Notes: generated by a model not told the origin, from the letters alone. Numbered from the stretch's first letter, positions 9,040-17,948 are shown. The stretch is DNA of 64,000 nt from Leeuwenhoekiella marinoflava DSM 3653 (GCF_900129005.1 NZ_FQUN01000019.1:24843-88842), one strand, 5' to 3'. Program-made: numbers and translations.

Positions 9040-10020
9040 ATGTTAAAAAAAAATATTGCAGTCGTAATGGGGGGATATTCCAGTGAAGTGGATATCTCTA
9101 TATTGAGCGGAAATACGGTTTGTAAACATCTTGATGTTTCAAAATATACAGTTTATCCCATCCATATATTAAAAGAGGGCTGGTTTTGCAAGCACGCAGA
9201 TCACAAACCCATTCCAGTAGATAAACATGATTTTTCGATAAATGTAGAAGGTACTAAAATTACCTTTGACTGTGTGTTCAATTCCATTCACGGTACACCG
9301 GGAGAAGATGGTATTCTGCAGGCTTATTTCAATCTGCTGGGTATTCCGCAGACGGCTTGTAATTATTATGAAGCAGCGCTTACGTTTAATAAACGGGATT
9401 GCATCAGCGTTCTTAAAGCTTACGGAATTCAAACGGCTACAAACTACTTGTTGAACAAAGGCGATGTGATCCATACTTCTGAAATTGTTGAGAAGGTGGG
9501 GTTGCCGTGTTTTGTAAAAGCGAATAAAGCGGGTAGTAGTTTTGGGGTTTCTAAGGTTTATGTCGAAGAAGAACTTGAAGCAGCTATAGCGGTTTCTTTT
9601 AAGGAAGATGATGAGATTATTATTGAATCTTTTCTGGAAGGAACAGAAGTTTCCGTTGGTGTAATCAATTATCAAGGTAAGGTAATGGCATTACCGGTTA
9701 CCGAAATTGTGAGCGAGAATGATTTCTTTGATTATCAGGCCAAATACGAAGGCAAGAGTCAGGAAATTACACCGGCTCAAATCTCACCAGAACAAACTGA
9801 AAAGGTGCAACGCGAAGCAGAAAAGGTTTTTAAAATACTGAAGTTAAAAGGACTTACCCGTGCAGAGTTTATTTTTCATAACGGAGAACCGTACTTTTTA
9901 GAGGTAAATACCACTCCGGGTTTGAGTCCGGCGAGTATTATCCCGCAGCAAGCAAAAGTAGCCGGTATCAGTTTACCTGATTTGTTTGACAATGTAATTG
10001 AGCAAGCACTGTTAAAGTGA
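9040..10020 (+). CDS. ddl: D-alanine--D-alanine ligase
   Basis: 326 residues, an ATP-grasp ligase that joins two D-alanines in the cytoplasm for the peptidoglycan stem peptide. The N-terminal fold begins IAVVMGGYSSEVDISILSG, the substrate-binding loop is FNSIHGTPGEDG, the ATP-grasp core has LPCFVKANKAGSSFGVSKV, then FLEGTEVSVGV, and the C-terminus has the metal-binding YFLEVNTTPGLSPASIIPQQ. Length is normal for Ddl (about 305-365). It is divergent from the PASTA/RluD operon and is followed on the same strand by coaD after a 111-base gap. Confidence 0.97.
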   Translation: MLKKNIAVVMGGYSSEVDISILSGNTVCKHLDVSKYTVYPIHILKEGWFCKHADHKPIPVDKHDFSINVEGTKITFDCVFNSIHGTPGEDGILQAYFNLLGIPQTACNYYEAALTFNKRDCISVLKAYGIQTATNYLLNKGDVIHTSEIVEKVGLPCFVKANKAGSSFGVSKVYVEEELEAAIAVSFKEDDEIIIESFLEGTEVSVGVINYQGKVMALPVTEIVSENDFFDYQAKYEGKSQEITPAQISPEQTEKVQREAEKVFKILKLKGLTRAEFIFHNGEPYFLEVNTTPGLSPASIIPQQAKVAGISLPDLFDNVIEQALLK

Positions 10021-10131
10021 GAAATGCATAATAAGAAGAACGAAAGAGGAAATACGAATTGGTAACTTCAATACAGAAGCCAGCTATAATTTGTATTTTT
10101 ATATTCAATTTTCAACCTTGAAAAACTAACT

Positions 10132-10584
10132 ATGAAACGTGCTGTATTTCCCGGGTCTTTTGATCCACTTACTTTAGGTCATTATGATATCATAGAGCGC
10201 GGACTCAAACTTTTTGATGAGATCATTCTGGCTATAGGTGTGAATGCAGACAAGAAATATATGTTTAGTTTGGAGCAACGCGAGCATTTTTTAAAAGAGT
10301 CTTTTAAAGATGAGCCCAAGATTAAAGTGATGACTTATAAAGGGCTGACGGTTGATTTTTGTAATGCTACAGACTCTGGTTTTATTTTGAGAGGTTTGCG
10401 TAATCCGGGAGATTTTGAGTTTGAGAAGGCTATCGCGCATACCAATAGGAAATTGTCTCAGATTGAAACTGTTTTCTTGCTTACTTCTTCAGGTAAGAGT
10501 TATATATCTTCATCTATCGTGCGAGATGTGATCCGTAATGGAGGTGATTACACCGGCCTGGTACCCGATGCAGTGCGGGTGTAA
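10132..10584 (+). CDS. coaD: Pantetheine-phosphate adenylyltransferase
   Basis: 150 residues. It makes dephospho-CoA from 4'-phosphopantetheine and ATP, the fourth step of CoA synthesis. The nucleotidyltransferase motif (T/H)xGH is present in FPGSFDPLTLGHYDII, and the second signature SSSIVRDVIRNGGD is near residues 126-140; GFILRGLRNPGDFEFE is the third conserved block. Length matches the family (about 155-165 residues). The start is the ATG at 10132, directly before KRAVFPGSFDP. Confidence 0.97.
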   Translation: MKRAVFPGSFDPLTLGHYDIIERGLKLFDEIILAIGVNADKKYMFSLEQREHFLKESFKDEPKIKVMTYKGLTVDFCNATDSGFILRGLRNPGDFEFEKAIAHTNRKLSQIETVFLLTSSGKSYISSSIVRDVIRNGGDYTGLVPDAVRV

Positions 10585-10636
10585 ATAGATGCAACGCAGG
10601 TATAAAACTCGGGTCTTTTAAACACAGATCTAGTTT

Positions 10637-11395
10637 ATGCCAAGAATTTTTAGTTGCTTCTTTATTATTTTCTTCGGAATGAAAATGCATTCTCAGACTA
10701 CTGCCGGTAAAGTATACGCAGAAGATAAGACTAAAGAAGGCGTGCTCATCATCAATACCACTCAAGACAAAATGGTTTCTACAGATAAGTGGGGGAATTT
10801 TGAAATCGCAGCAGCAGTAGGGGATTCCCTCATTTTTAGTGCATCGTTTTTTGGGACTCAAAAATTTAGAGTGGAACCGTATCAGCTTGAAGAGAAGTGG
10901 GTGGTAGAACTCAAAGAAGTCTTGAATCAATTAGATGAAGTACGACTTACAAGCACAACTTCTAAAATCAAAGAATTCAGTGTAGCAGAGTACGATAAGA
11001 ATTTTAACAACTGGCTTCAGAAGGATATTCAAGAGAATCCGGGGATGTATAGCCCTGGCCCATCGTCTTCAGGAATTGACTTTATAGCTATTGGCAAGAT
11101 GCTTTTGAAAAATATTAAGAAGAATAAAAAAGAACAAACCAATCCCAATCGTTTTAGAATTCTCGAGCTGGAAGAGCTGATAGCTTTTTTTAAAACCGAT
11201 GCCTTTTTTGATGAAAACCTGTTGAGAAATCAATTGGAAATTAATGCCAAAGAAGAAGGTATGTTTTTTGATTACTGTGAGAGTCAACAAATAGATTCCC
11301 GTTTGCTTCAGGAGAAAAACCAGATGCGATTTTTAGATTATCTGTTAAAACGAAGTGAAGAATTTCATCAGTTGTCGCAAGAAACTTTAAATTAA
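10637..11395 (+). CDS. Secreted protein with carboxypeptidase-regulatory-like domain, copy 1
   Basis: 252 residues with a signal peptide (MPRIFSCFFIIFFGMKMHSQ). After it comes one beta-sandwich domain of the CarboxypepD_reg-like type (about 21-95: GKVYAEDKTKEGVLIINTTQ, then TDKWGNFEIAAAVGDSLIFSA), as at the N-terminus of SusC proteins but here alone. The C-terminal half is helical and charged (ALEELIAFFKTDAFFD region) with no family I recognise. The next gene is a paralog with the same order. The start could instead be the downstream in-frame ATG at 10679; the longer form has the better signal peptide. Confidence 0.75.
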   Translation: MPRIFSCFFIIFFGMKMHSQTTAGKVYAEDKTKEGVLIINTTQDKMVSTDKWGNFEIAAAVGDSLIFSASFFGTQKFRVEPYQLEEKWVVELKEVLNQLDEVRLTSTTSKIKEFSVAEYDKNFNNWLQKDIQENPGMYSPGPSSSGIDFIAIGKMLLKNIKKNKKEQTNPNRFRILELEELIAFFKTDAFFDENLLRNQLEINAKEEGMFFDYCESQQIDSRLLQEKNQMRFLDYLLKRSEEFHQLSQETLN

Positions 11396-11423
11396 AAGTA
11401 CTTTGTGCAACCTAAACACAGTT

Positions 11424-12203
11424 ATGAGTATTAAAATCTTTTTTACAATTTGCTTTTTAGCTATTTCAGCTTCGGTATTTGCTCAAAATACAACGGGTAA
11501 GGTCTATGCCGGCGACAAACGCGTTCCGGGTGTTTTGGTTGAAAATAGAACTCAAAATAAGAGCACGGTTACTACAGATGCTGGTGATTTTAGTATTGCA
11601 GCACGCCTTAATGATTCTTTAGTGTTTAGCGCGCCTTTTATGGAAACACAGTTTTTTACGATTGAAAAATATCAATTGGAGAAAGTCTGGGTTGTGGAGC
11701 TGAAAGAAAGCCTTAACGAACTCGCTGAGGTAAGGCTTACCGAGGAGCCTAAAGAGAAAAAATTTGATCAGGCTGAATATGATGCCCAAGTAAATCAGCT
11801 GGTGCAAAATGATATCAAACAAAGTCCGCAGGAGTACAGACCTAAATATACCAGTAATGGTATAGACTTTATGATGCTGGCTAAGCGTTTTATGGGGCTG
11901 TTTAAAAAAGACCCTTCTAAGCAAAAAAAAGAATACGCGCCTATAACCTATGAGCAGTATCAAATCCTATTTGCCACAGATGCTTATTTTGATCAAAAAT
12001 TCTTAAATCGTCAATTGCAAATAGAACCGTATTATCAAAATCTGTTTTTTGAATACTGTGATGCGATGCAATTGCAAGGAGACTTGTTGTTACCCGAGCG
12101 TCAACTGGATCTTCTAGATGCTTTGATGGAGTTGAGTACTGATTTTAGAGCGGAACTTAAAAAATTTAACGAAGAAGGCGATTTACTTCCGGAAGACCAT
12201 TAA
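11424..12203 (+). CDS. Secreted protein with carboxypeptidase-regulatory-like domain, copy 2
   Basis: 259 residues from the ATG at 11424 (MSIKIFFTICFLAISASVFA signal peptide); an upstream in-frame ATG at 11403 would add seven residues before it. Same order as its neighbour: beta-sandwich (GKVYAGDKRVPGVLVENRTQ, then TDAGDFSIAARLNDSLVFSA), a linker EVRLTEEPKEKKFDQAEYD, and a helical C-terminal half ending in an acidic tail. Shared motifs with copy 1 include KQLFNRQL-like (DQKFLNRQLQIEP against DENLLRNQLEINA) and FFEYCDAMQL against FFDYCESQQI. The two are tandem duplicates that have diverged. Function unknown; export to the periplasm or outer membrane is inferred from the signal peptide. Confidence 0.75.
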   Translation: MSIKIFFTICFLAISASVFAQNTTGKVYAGDKRVPGVLVENRTQNKSTVTTDAGDFSIAARLNDSLVFSAPFMETQFFTIEKYQLEKVWVVELKESLNELAEVRLTEEPKEKKFDQAEYDAQVNQLVQNDIKQSPQEYRPKYTSNGIDFMMLAKRFMGLFKKDPSKQKKEYAPITYEQYQILFATDAYFDQKFLNRQLQIEPYYQNLFFEYCDAMQLQGDLLLPERQLDLLDALMELSTDFRAELKKFNEEGDLLPEDH

Positions 12204-12224
12204 CTGTTTTTCAGTTCCTCTGAA

Positions 12225-14306
12225 TCAATTCAGATTAAAGTTCATTCCTATATAAAAATTGATAGGCTCTCCCGGGTAATAATAACGCGAAGCTGTGTCG
12301 CCAAAACCGGTTGCATTAGGTAAAACCTGTGCAGCGTAATTGGTGTCAAATACATTGTTTATTCCAGCGTAAACGGCAGTTTCTAATCTATTCAAAAGAT
12401 TGAAATTGTAATCTGTTCTTAGGTTCATAAGATTATAAGAATCACCGTAAATAGTGTTGGCATCATCCAGCGGAATACTCCCGTTATGTCTGTAATTGAT
12501 ATTGAATGAATATCGATTTTTATACTTCAGGTCTAATCCTAGGTTTATTACTTTGTCGGCTACTCCTGTTAGATCGTTTCCGTTATAACTTATGTCATTG
12601 TCTGTATATTCATCAAAAGAATAATCATTTAAAGCTAGAGATCCATACGGCTGAAGCATCCAATTTGCGCTTAGATTTGTTCTGTAATTCACTAATAATT
12701 CCATTCCGTTGTGATCTGTTGCTCCGGCATTCCGTCCCACATATTGGTCATTGCCCACGCGTGTTGCCACCAATAAATCATTTACTTGCACCGTATAGAA
12801 AGCCAGCTCTGTGTATAGCTTTTTATCAAGCCATAGGGCTTTTAAGCCGAGCTCATAGTTTACGCCGGTTTCGGGTTTGATTTCAGGATTTATAGCACCT
12901 TCGGGAGTCAACGTTTCTGCAACAGTAGGTATGGAGAAACCTCTGCTAACTGTAGCATACAAAAACTTGTCAGCTGCTACTTCATAAGATAATCCGGCTT
13001 GTGGCAAAAAGATTCTGGGGTAGGTGTAAACTCCGCTGTTATCTGTGTCAGATTCGTTGAGGTAATCGTCTAGAACGTACCTGCTGTGATTGTAATTCAG
13101 CCCCATGTCAGCTTTGAGTCGCTGCGTAAGCTGCAGACTTACTTGCGCAAAGAGGTTGAGGTATTTTCGATCTTGCTCCTGATTGCTGAATCGAGCCCCT
13201 TGTAAGCTTCCGTTACCGGAATTCTCTTCGTATAAATTTTCAAAGAGTTGTGCTTTGTAGCTTTCATCGAAATATTCAACACCTATGCTACTTTTCGCAG
13301 GAATATTAAAAATCGAGAACTGCGATTTTAGATTGCTTCTAATTCCAAATGCAAACGATTCTTCGTCTAAAATATCAAAGGGGCGTGGCTCATAGCCATC
13401 GCGGTAATTTGCAAAAACACTGGTCTGCCACGAGTTGTTTTCGTTTATATTCCAAGCATAAGAGATACCGGCTAAGGCTTTGTCATAGGATTCGTAGCCC
13501 TGAGCTTGCTCCCAGGTAAATGCGGCATTTTGAGGATCGTTGATTAAAGTTTCTTCATTAATAGAGCTGGGAATGAAAGCTTTTAAGCGCGTGTAATTCC
13601 CGAAGAAGCTAAGCGAACTAACGGCGTTTAAAGCTGTTTTTGCATAGGCTGTATACGTATTTCTATTGTAGTTGCTGTTTGCTCGATACCCGTCTTTCTC
13701 TAAATGATTATAGCTGATAAAACCCTTTGTTTTGGTGGAAGCTAATGCTGCAGTGGCTCCACTTTTGAGCAAACCGTAAGAACCTGTGAGTCCGTTAACG
13801 CTTACCGAAGTTGTTTTAGGTTTGATTACTGAAATATTTATTGCGCCGCCTAAACCTGCACCATAACTGCTGGAAGCCGGCCCTTTGATGATTTCAAGAC
13901 GTTCGATTAAGTTAAGATCCAGATCTTCTAAGGTAGTCTCACCTTCGCCGGTAGTAAGCGGTATACCTTCAATATAGGCTTTGACGCGGTTTGTAGCATA
14001 TTGACTGCGCGCGCCCAATCCACGTATGCTGATGCGGCTGGTGTTTAGCGCGCCTTGCTGCATTTGAATTCCCGGATTTTTATTGATTTCATTAGCTATA
14101 GAAAGCGGTGTACCGCGCTGCAAATCTTCGGCATTAATAACATTCACTGCCGCTGGAATGCGTTGCAATTTATCTTGAATAGGAGTAGAGGTTAGGATTA
14201 CTTCCCCTAAAGTATTGCGTACTGAAACAGAATCTGCTGTTACCGGTTCTTGAGCATATGCAAAACAAGAAAGTAACAGCAGAAAGCTTAAATTATATTT
14301 ACTCAT
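12225..14306 (-). CDS. TonB-dependent outer-membrane receptor
   Basis: 693 residues. Signal peptide (MSKYNLSFLLLLSCFAYAQ), a plug domain (about 40-160: VINAEDLQRGTPLSIANEIN, ISIRGLGARSQYATNRVKAY split, RLEIIKGPASSSYGAGLGGA) and a 22-strand barrel ending in GEPINFYIGMNFNLN. There is no SusC-type N-terminal beta domain, so this is a classical receptor of the FecA/BtuB/YncD size. The start lies 3 bases after the stop of the PQQ-type sugar dehydrogenase, so the two are co-transcribed. The substrate is unknown; the neighbour suggests either a sugar-related ligand or the cofactor PQQ, which E. coli takes up through the similar-sized receptor PqqU (YncD). Confidence 0.93.
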   Translation of the reverse strand: MSKYNLSFLLLLSCFAYAQEPVTADSVSVRNTLGEVILTSTPIQDKLQRIPAAVNVINAEDLQRGTPLSIANEINKNPGIQMQQGALNTSRISIRGLGARSQYATNRVKAYIEGIPLTTGEGETTLEDLDLNLIERLEIIKGPASSSYGAGLGGAINISVIKPKTTSVSVNGLTGSYGLLKSGATAALASTKTKGFISYNHLEKDGYRANSNYNRNTYTAYAKTALNAVSSLSFFGNYTRLKAFIPSSINEETLINDPQNAAFTWEQAQGYESYDKALAGISYAWNINENNSWQTSVFANYRDGYEPRPFDILDEESFAFGIRSNLKSQFSIFNIPAKSSIGVEYFDESYKAQLFENLYEENSGNGSLQGARFSNQEQDRKYLNLFAQVSLQLTQRLKADMGLNYNHSRYVLDDYLNESDTDNSGVYTYPRIFLPQAGLSYEVAADKFLYATVSRGFSIPTVAETLTPEGAINPEIKPETGVNYELGLKALWLDKKLYTELAFYTVQVNDLLVATRVGNDQYVGRNAGATDHNGMELLVNYRTNLSANWMLQPYGSLALNDYSFDEYTDNDISYNGNDLTGVADKVINLGLDLKYKNRYSFNINYRHNGSIPLDDANTIYGDSYNLMNLRTDYNFNLLNRLETAVYAGINNVFDTNYAAQVLPNATGFGDTASRYYYPGEPINFYIGMNFNLN

Positions 14307-14309
14307 AAA

Positions 14310-15581
14310 TTATTTTACAGATACCCGCCAGATCACTCCGCCGTCATCATCGTTAACTAAAAGAGAGCCATCCGGGGCTACCGTAGTTGCAACAGGGCGA
14401 CCATAAACTTCATTTCCATTTTCATCAGGAACAAAACCGGTTAAGAAGTCAATGGGTTCTTTTGGAATTCCATTTTCAAAAGGAATAAAGACCACTTTGT
14501 AGCCAGAGAATGGTTCGCGATTCCAAGATCCGTGTTGCCCCACAAATGCGCCATTTTGATACATCTGAGGAAATTGATCTTCGGTATAAAACGTAAACCC
14601 TAGTGAAGCCGTGTGAGGCCCTAGAGGCACATCCGGAATAATTGCTTTATCTACCAAATCCTGATGTGGATCTTCATTCCATCTTGGGTCATTGATCTGA
14701 CCGTAGTAGCTGTAAGGCCACCCGTACCAGCCGCCTTTTTTTACGCTCGTTGCATAATCAGGAACCAGATTGTTGCCCAACTCATCACGCTCGTTAACAG
14801 CAGTCCAAAGATCTCCGGTAACCGGATTCCAGTCCATACCCACAGGGTTTCTCAAACCTGAAGCATAAACGATTTCTCCGCTTCCGTCAGGATTCACTTC
14901 TAGTATATTAGCACGGCGTTCTTCTTTTTCCATTCCTTGCTCCCCTACATTACTGGCAGAACCTACAGAGATGTAAATTTTATCACCGGCTTCGTTGGTG
15001 ATGATATTTCGCGTCCAGTGATTGTTATAACCACTTGCAGAGAGTTCGACAATTTTCTCGCCTTCACCATCTAATTTGGTTTGCCCTTTGGTATATGGGA
15101 AGCGGTAAAGCCCATCAGTATTAGCGATGTAGAAATAATCGCCAAGAACCAGCATTCCGAAGTTTTGATTCAATTTATCTTTAAAAATAAAGCGCTCGTC
15201 TATTTTACCATCCTCGTCAGTATCGCGTAAGAGCGTGATTCGGTTGGCGCTATCTTTGGTGTTAGATTCTGATACAAAAATATCGTTATTAGGTGCTACA
15301 TACGTCCAGCGTGGATGCTTTAAAGAATCGGCAAAACGCTCTACTTTAAAACCTTCGGCAGCAATTGGTGTTTTTCCGGCAGGCCAGTCTACCACGTTGC
15401 TTTCTTTGGTAACCGACTCTGAGCTAAACGGAGCAGGAAGTTCTAAAGGACCAACAGTAGTTGTTACAGTAACTGATCCATTGTCAGCAAGCTCTTCTTT
15501 TTCATCCTCAGATACTTTAGTATTGTTTTTACAACTGGCCAATGCAAGTAAGCTGGCCAATAGGTATATGTGTGCTTTCAT
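14310..15581 (-). CDS. PQQ-dependent sugar dehydrogenase-like lipoprotein
   Basis: 423 residues from the ATG at 15579-15581. A lipoprotein signal (MKAHIYLLASLLALASC, lipobox LASC) is followed by a low-complexity acidic linker (about 20-60) and a six-bladed beta-propeller of the GSDH/L-sorbosone dehydrogenase type: PRWTYVAPNNDIFVSES, GYNNHWTRNIITNEAGD, YASGLRNPVGMDWNP, GGWYGWPYSYYG, HTASLGFTFY and VAPDGSLLVNDDDGGVIWRV. These propellers oxidise sugars or aldoses in the periplasm with pyrroloquinoline quinone. No PQQ synthesis genes are in view. An in-frame extension of 14 codons upstream is unlikely because it would bury the signal peptide. Confidence 0.88.
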   Translation of the reverse strand: MKAHIYLLASLLALASCKNNTKVSEDEKEELADNGSVTVTTTVGPLELPAPFSSESVTKESNVVDWPAGKTPIAAEGFKVERFADSLKHPRWTYVAPNNDIFVSESNTKDSANRITLLRDTDEDGKIDERFIFKDKLNQNFGMLVLGDYFYIANTDGLYRFPYTKGQTKLDGEGEKIVELSASGYNNHWTRNIITNEAGDKIYISVGSASNVGEQGMEKEERRANILEVNPDGSGEIVYASGLRNPVGMDWNPVTGDLWTAVNERDELGNNLVPDYATSVKKGGWYGWPYSYYGQINDPRWNEDPHQDLVDKAIIPDVPLGPHTASLGFTFYTEDQFPQMYQNGAFVGQHGSWNREPFSGYKVVFIPFENGIPKEPIDFLTGFVPDENGNEVYGRPVATTVAPDGSLLVNDDDGGVIWRVSVK

Positions 15582-15796
15582 AGTTAAACATTTTATACGA
15601 AAATAAGACTTTGTTTGGCGCATACGCCTTTAGCAAACTGCATTAATATAAGTTTAACTGCTTTTATTAATTCTCAGTTCGCACTTATTTAAATAGCGTT
15701 TTTAGGCTTCCATATTCATTGATTTGAAATTGAGTAAGTGACTAAGGCTTTAGCTCATAACAGAACGATTTATCTTAAAAAAAGGGAGAATACCTT

Positions 15797-15825
15797 TTGG
15801 TGTTATTTGAAAAAATATAAATTTG
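15797..15825 (+). promoter_or_regulatory. Putative promoter upstream of SulP
   Basis: TTG (15797-15799), an 18-base spacer and TAAATTTG (15818-15825) fit the Bacteroidetes promoter pattern. The SulP start is 238 bases downstream, which would leave a long untranslated leader, so the site may serve something else. Confidence 0.35.
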
Positions 15826-15961
15826 CGACTTCAAAATGAGCAATAACTACGCTACATATAATTTTGTTTTGCCAGTGGCAACTCCGCCCTGAAGCAATTG
15901 GCTCCTCATATTACCTTCGGGTAATTATTAAGTTTTACGGAGCTGTAATAATTTGAGGTAT

Positions 15962-16024
15962 TCAATGAGCCTGTTGTATACCTTTTCCACAACGACAATT
16001 ACACTTTCCATCTTTTATAATCAT
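15962..16024 (-). CDS. Possible 20-residue cysteine-rich peptide
   Basis: ATG at 16022-16024, stop at 15962-15964. The peptide has the motif CNCRCGKG in its middle (residues 8-15) after a MIIKDGK start. Three cysteines spaced CxCxC recall metal-binding motifs such as the C-terminal SEC-C type, but a frame this short can arise by chance. No ribosome-binding or promoter signal decides it. Confidence 0.2.
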   Translation of the reverse strand: MIIKDGKCNCRCGKGIQQAH

Positions 16025-16062
16025 TTTAGCAATTTCAAATTGCTGACCTTAATCTTATTTTA

Positions 16063-17607
16063 ATGAAAAAAGTATTTAACTTATTTGATCTCACTCAAAA
16101 AGTCAATTATAAAACAGAAGTATTAGCCGGGTTGACGGTTGCGATGACGATGATACCGGAGTCGTTATCCTTTGCTATTCTAGCGGGTTTTCCACCATTA
16201 ATGGGCTTGTATGCCTCATTTATAGCCGGATTGGTTACTGCAATTTTTGGCGGCAGGCCGGGAATGATTTCTGGTGGAGCAGGAGCTACGGTTATTACGC
16301 TTATTGCTTTGATGAATTCTAACGGACTAGAATATGTTTTGGCTGCTGTTGCTTTAGCAGGAGTTATTCAGATTTTTATAGGACTTTTTAAACTGGGGAA
16401 ATTCATCAGATTGGTGCCGCATCCGGTAATGTTTGGGTTTGTAAATGGTCTGGCGATCGTGATTTTTATGTCACAAATCAAACAATTTAAAACCATCGTA
16501 AATGGAGAAATTTCCTGGTTAACCGGAACGCCTTTATTGATAATGGTGGGGCTGGTAGCTTTGACCATTGGTATTGTGATTTTTTTACCAAAATTAACCA
16601 AAGCAGTTCCTTCGTCGTTGGTTGCAATTATAGTGGTGTTTCTATTAGTTTATTTTTTAGGAATAGACACCAAAACGGTAAAGGATATCGCTTCTGTAAG
16701 CGGTGGTTTTCCTCCATTTCATATCCCTGAAATTCCGATTTCTTTTGAAACCTTAAAAATTATTGCGCCCTATTCTATGGTGATGGCAGCAGTAGGCCTT
16801 ACCGAAGGTCTGTTAACCTTAAACTTGGTTGATGAGATCACCGAGACCAAAGGAAATGGGAACCGCGAGTGTGTAGCTCAGGGAGGAGCTAATATATTAA
16901 ATGGTTTTTTCTTTGGGATGGGGGGCTGCCCGATGATCGCCCAAACACTGGTAAATCTTTCTGCGGGTTCTCGTGCAAGACTTTCGGGAATTATTGCGGC
17001 ACTTACGATCTTGACCATTGTTTTGTTTGGAGCTCCGGTTATTGAGAAAGTACCGATGGCTGCTTTAGTGGGTGTCATGATTATGGTGGCGATAGGAACC
17101 TTTGAATGGGTGAGTTTAAAGATTGTAAACAGAGTGCCTAAAAAAGATGTTTTCCTTGTGATTATTGTTGCGGTAATCACTGTTATTTTACACAACTTGG
17201 CTTTAGCAGTGTTAGTCGGAGTTATCCTTTCTGCACTCTTTTTTGCATGGGAAAGCGCTAAGCGTATTCGGGCTCGTAAATATGTAGATGATGATGGAAT
17301 TAAACATTACGAGATTTTTGGTCCGTTGTTTTTTGCTTCAACAACCAATTTTATAGAGAAGTTTGATGTCTTAAATGATCCTGAAGAAGTGATCATAGAT
17401 TTTAAAGAAAGCCGGGTTTCTGATATGTCTGCCATTGAAGCGCTAAACGTGATTACCCAGCGCTATCACAAAATAGGTAAAAAGGTACATTTACGATACT
17501 TGAGCAAAGATTGTATCCGATTATTAAAGAATGCAGAAGCTATCATTGACGTAAATATTATGGAAGATCCCACGTATAAAATCGTTGAAAATCGAATAGA
17601 ATATTAA
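16063..17607 (+). CDS. SulP family inorganic anion transporter with STAS domain
   Basis: 514 residues. The membrane part (about 1-400) has the SulP signature region GLTVAMTMIPESLSFAILAG and PPLMGLYASFIAGL, with the usual repeat of 7+7 segments, and GMGGCPMIAQTLVNLSAGSR. The C-terminal STAS domain (about 415-510) includes IDFKESRVSDMSAIEAL, where S/T of the family's phosphorylatable position is the S of SDMSA. SulP proteins carry sulfate, bicarbonate or other anions, often with sodium or protons; the substrate cannot be read from the sequence. The ATG at 16063 precedes a typical amphipathic N-terminus. The gene is monocistronic, followed by a strong terminator. Confidence 0.93.
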   Translation: MKKVFNLFDLTQKVNYKTEVLAGLTVAMTMIPESLSFAILAGFPPLMGLYASFIAGLVTAIFGGRPGMISGGAGATVITLIALMNSNGLEYVLAAVALAGVIQIFIGLFKLGKFIRLVPHPVMFGFVNGLAIVIFMSQIKQFKTIVNGEISWLTGTPLLIMVGLVALTIGIVIFLPKLTKAVPSSLVAIIVVFLLVYFLGIDTKTVKDIASVSGGFPPFHIPEIPISFETLKIIAPYSMVMAAVGLTEGLLTLNLVDEITETKGNGNRECVAQGGANILNGFFFGMGGCPMIAQTLVNLSAGSRARLSGIIAALTILTIVLFGAPVIEKVPMAALVGVMIMVAIGTFEWVSLKIVNRVPKKDVFLVIIVAVITVILHNLALAVLVGVILSALFFAWESAKRIRARKYVDDDGIKHYEIFGPLFFASTTNFIEKFDVLNDPEEVIIDFKESRVSDMSAIEALNVITQRYHKIGKKVHLRYLSKDCIRLLKNAEAIIDVNIMEDPTYKIVENRIEY

Positions 17608-17626
17608 AAAAGAGGAGAAGATGAAT

Positions 17627-17663
17627 AGAAAAGCCGATTTGAAATTTTCAAATCGGCTTTTCT
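17627..17663. terminator. Bidirectional terminator between SulP and a small ORF
   Basis: A perfect 18-base inverted repeat (AAAGCCGATTTGAAA and its complement at the core) with T-rich sequence on both outer sides, 20 bases past the SulP stop. It would stop transcripts from either direction. Confidence 0.9.
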
Positions 17664-17686
17664 ATTTTAAATCAAGTAAGATTTGC

Positions 17687-17815
17687 TTACTTTTTGTTTT
17701 GTTGATTTTTGATGGTTTTCTCATCTATATCAACCTTATTTGTTTTCTCGTTTCTGTTACCTGTAGGATTTGTTGGATTCTTTTGTTCTACAGTTCTTTC
17801 AAATTTCTTAGCCAT
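17687..17815 (-). CDS. Small basic hydrophilic protein (42 residues)
   Basis: ATG at 17813-17815, stop at 17687-17689. The product starts MAKKFERTVEQKNPTNP and ends in KNQQNKK; it has 10 lysines, no cysteine and no hydrophobic stretch, so it is probably disordered. It is preceded by an A-rich stretch of the kind that serves as ribosome-binding region in this phylum, and followed 24 bases on by the bidirectional terminator. I know no family for it; such short lysine- and asparagine-rich proteins are seen in flavobacterial genomes. It could still be a chance frame. Confidence 0.45.
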   Translation of the reverse strand: MAKKFERTVEQKNPTNPTGNRNEKTNKVDIDEKTIKNQQNKK

Positions 17816-17948
17816 ACTATTTTTCTTTTTTGTTATCCTAAATGTACAAAGCAGAGCTGTTAAATAATGATAAGAACTTGCTAAAACGAGGTTAAGACTT
17901 GTTATGCATCAGGGTTTTATTGACGCCGCCAAAGGGTTTAATAATCCG

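Larger units (their letters stand above)
15582..16062. other. Gap between sugar dehydrogenase and SulP genes
   Basis: 481 bases between divergent genes. It contains one promoter-like site on the plus strand (15797-15825), a short hairpin TACCTTCGGGTA near 15914-15925, and a 20-codon cysteine-rich frame on the minus strand (15962-16024). I see no larger gene or RNA. Confidence 0.5.

Noticed and set aside
12506..12880. 124-codon frame opposite the TonB receptor
   Set aside because: It is a shadow in the reverse strand of a strongly supported coding region.
17621..17863. 80-codon plus-strand frame after SulP
   Set aside because: It begins in the terminator hairpin and is opposite a better small frame on the minus strand.
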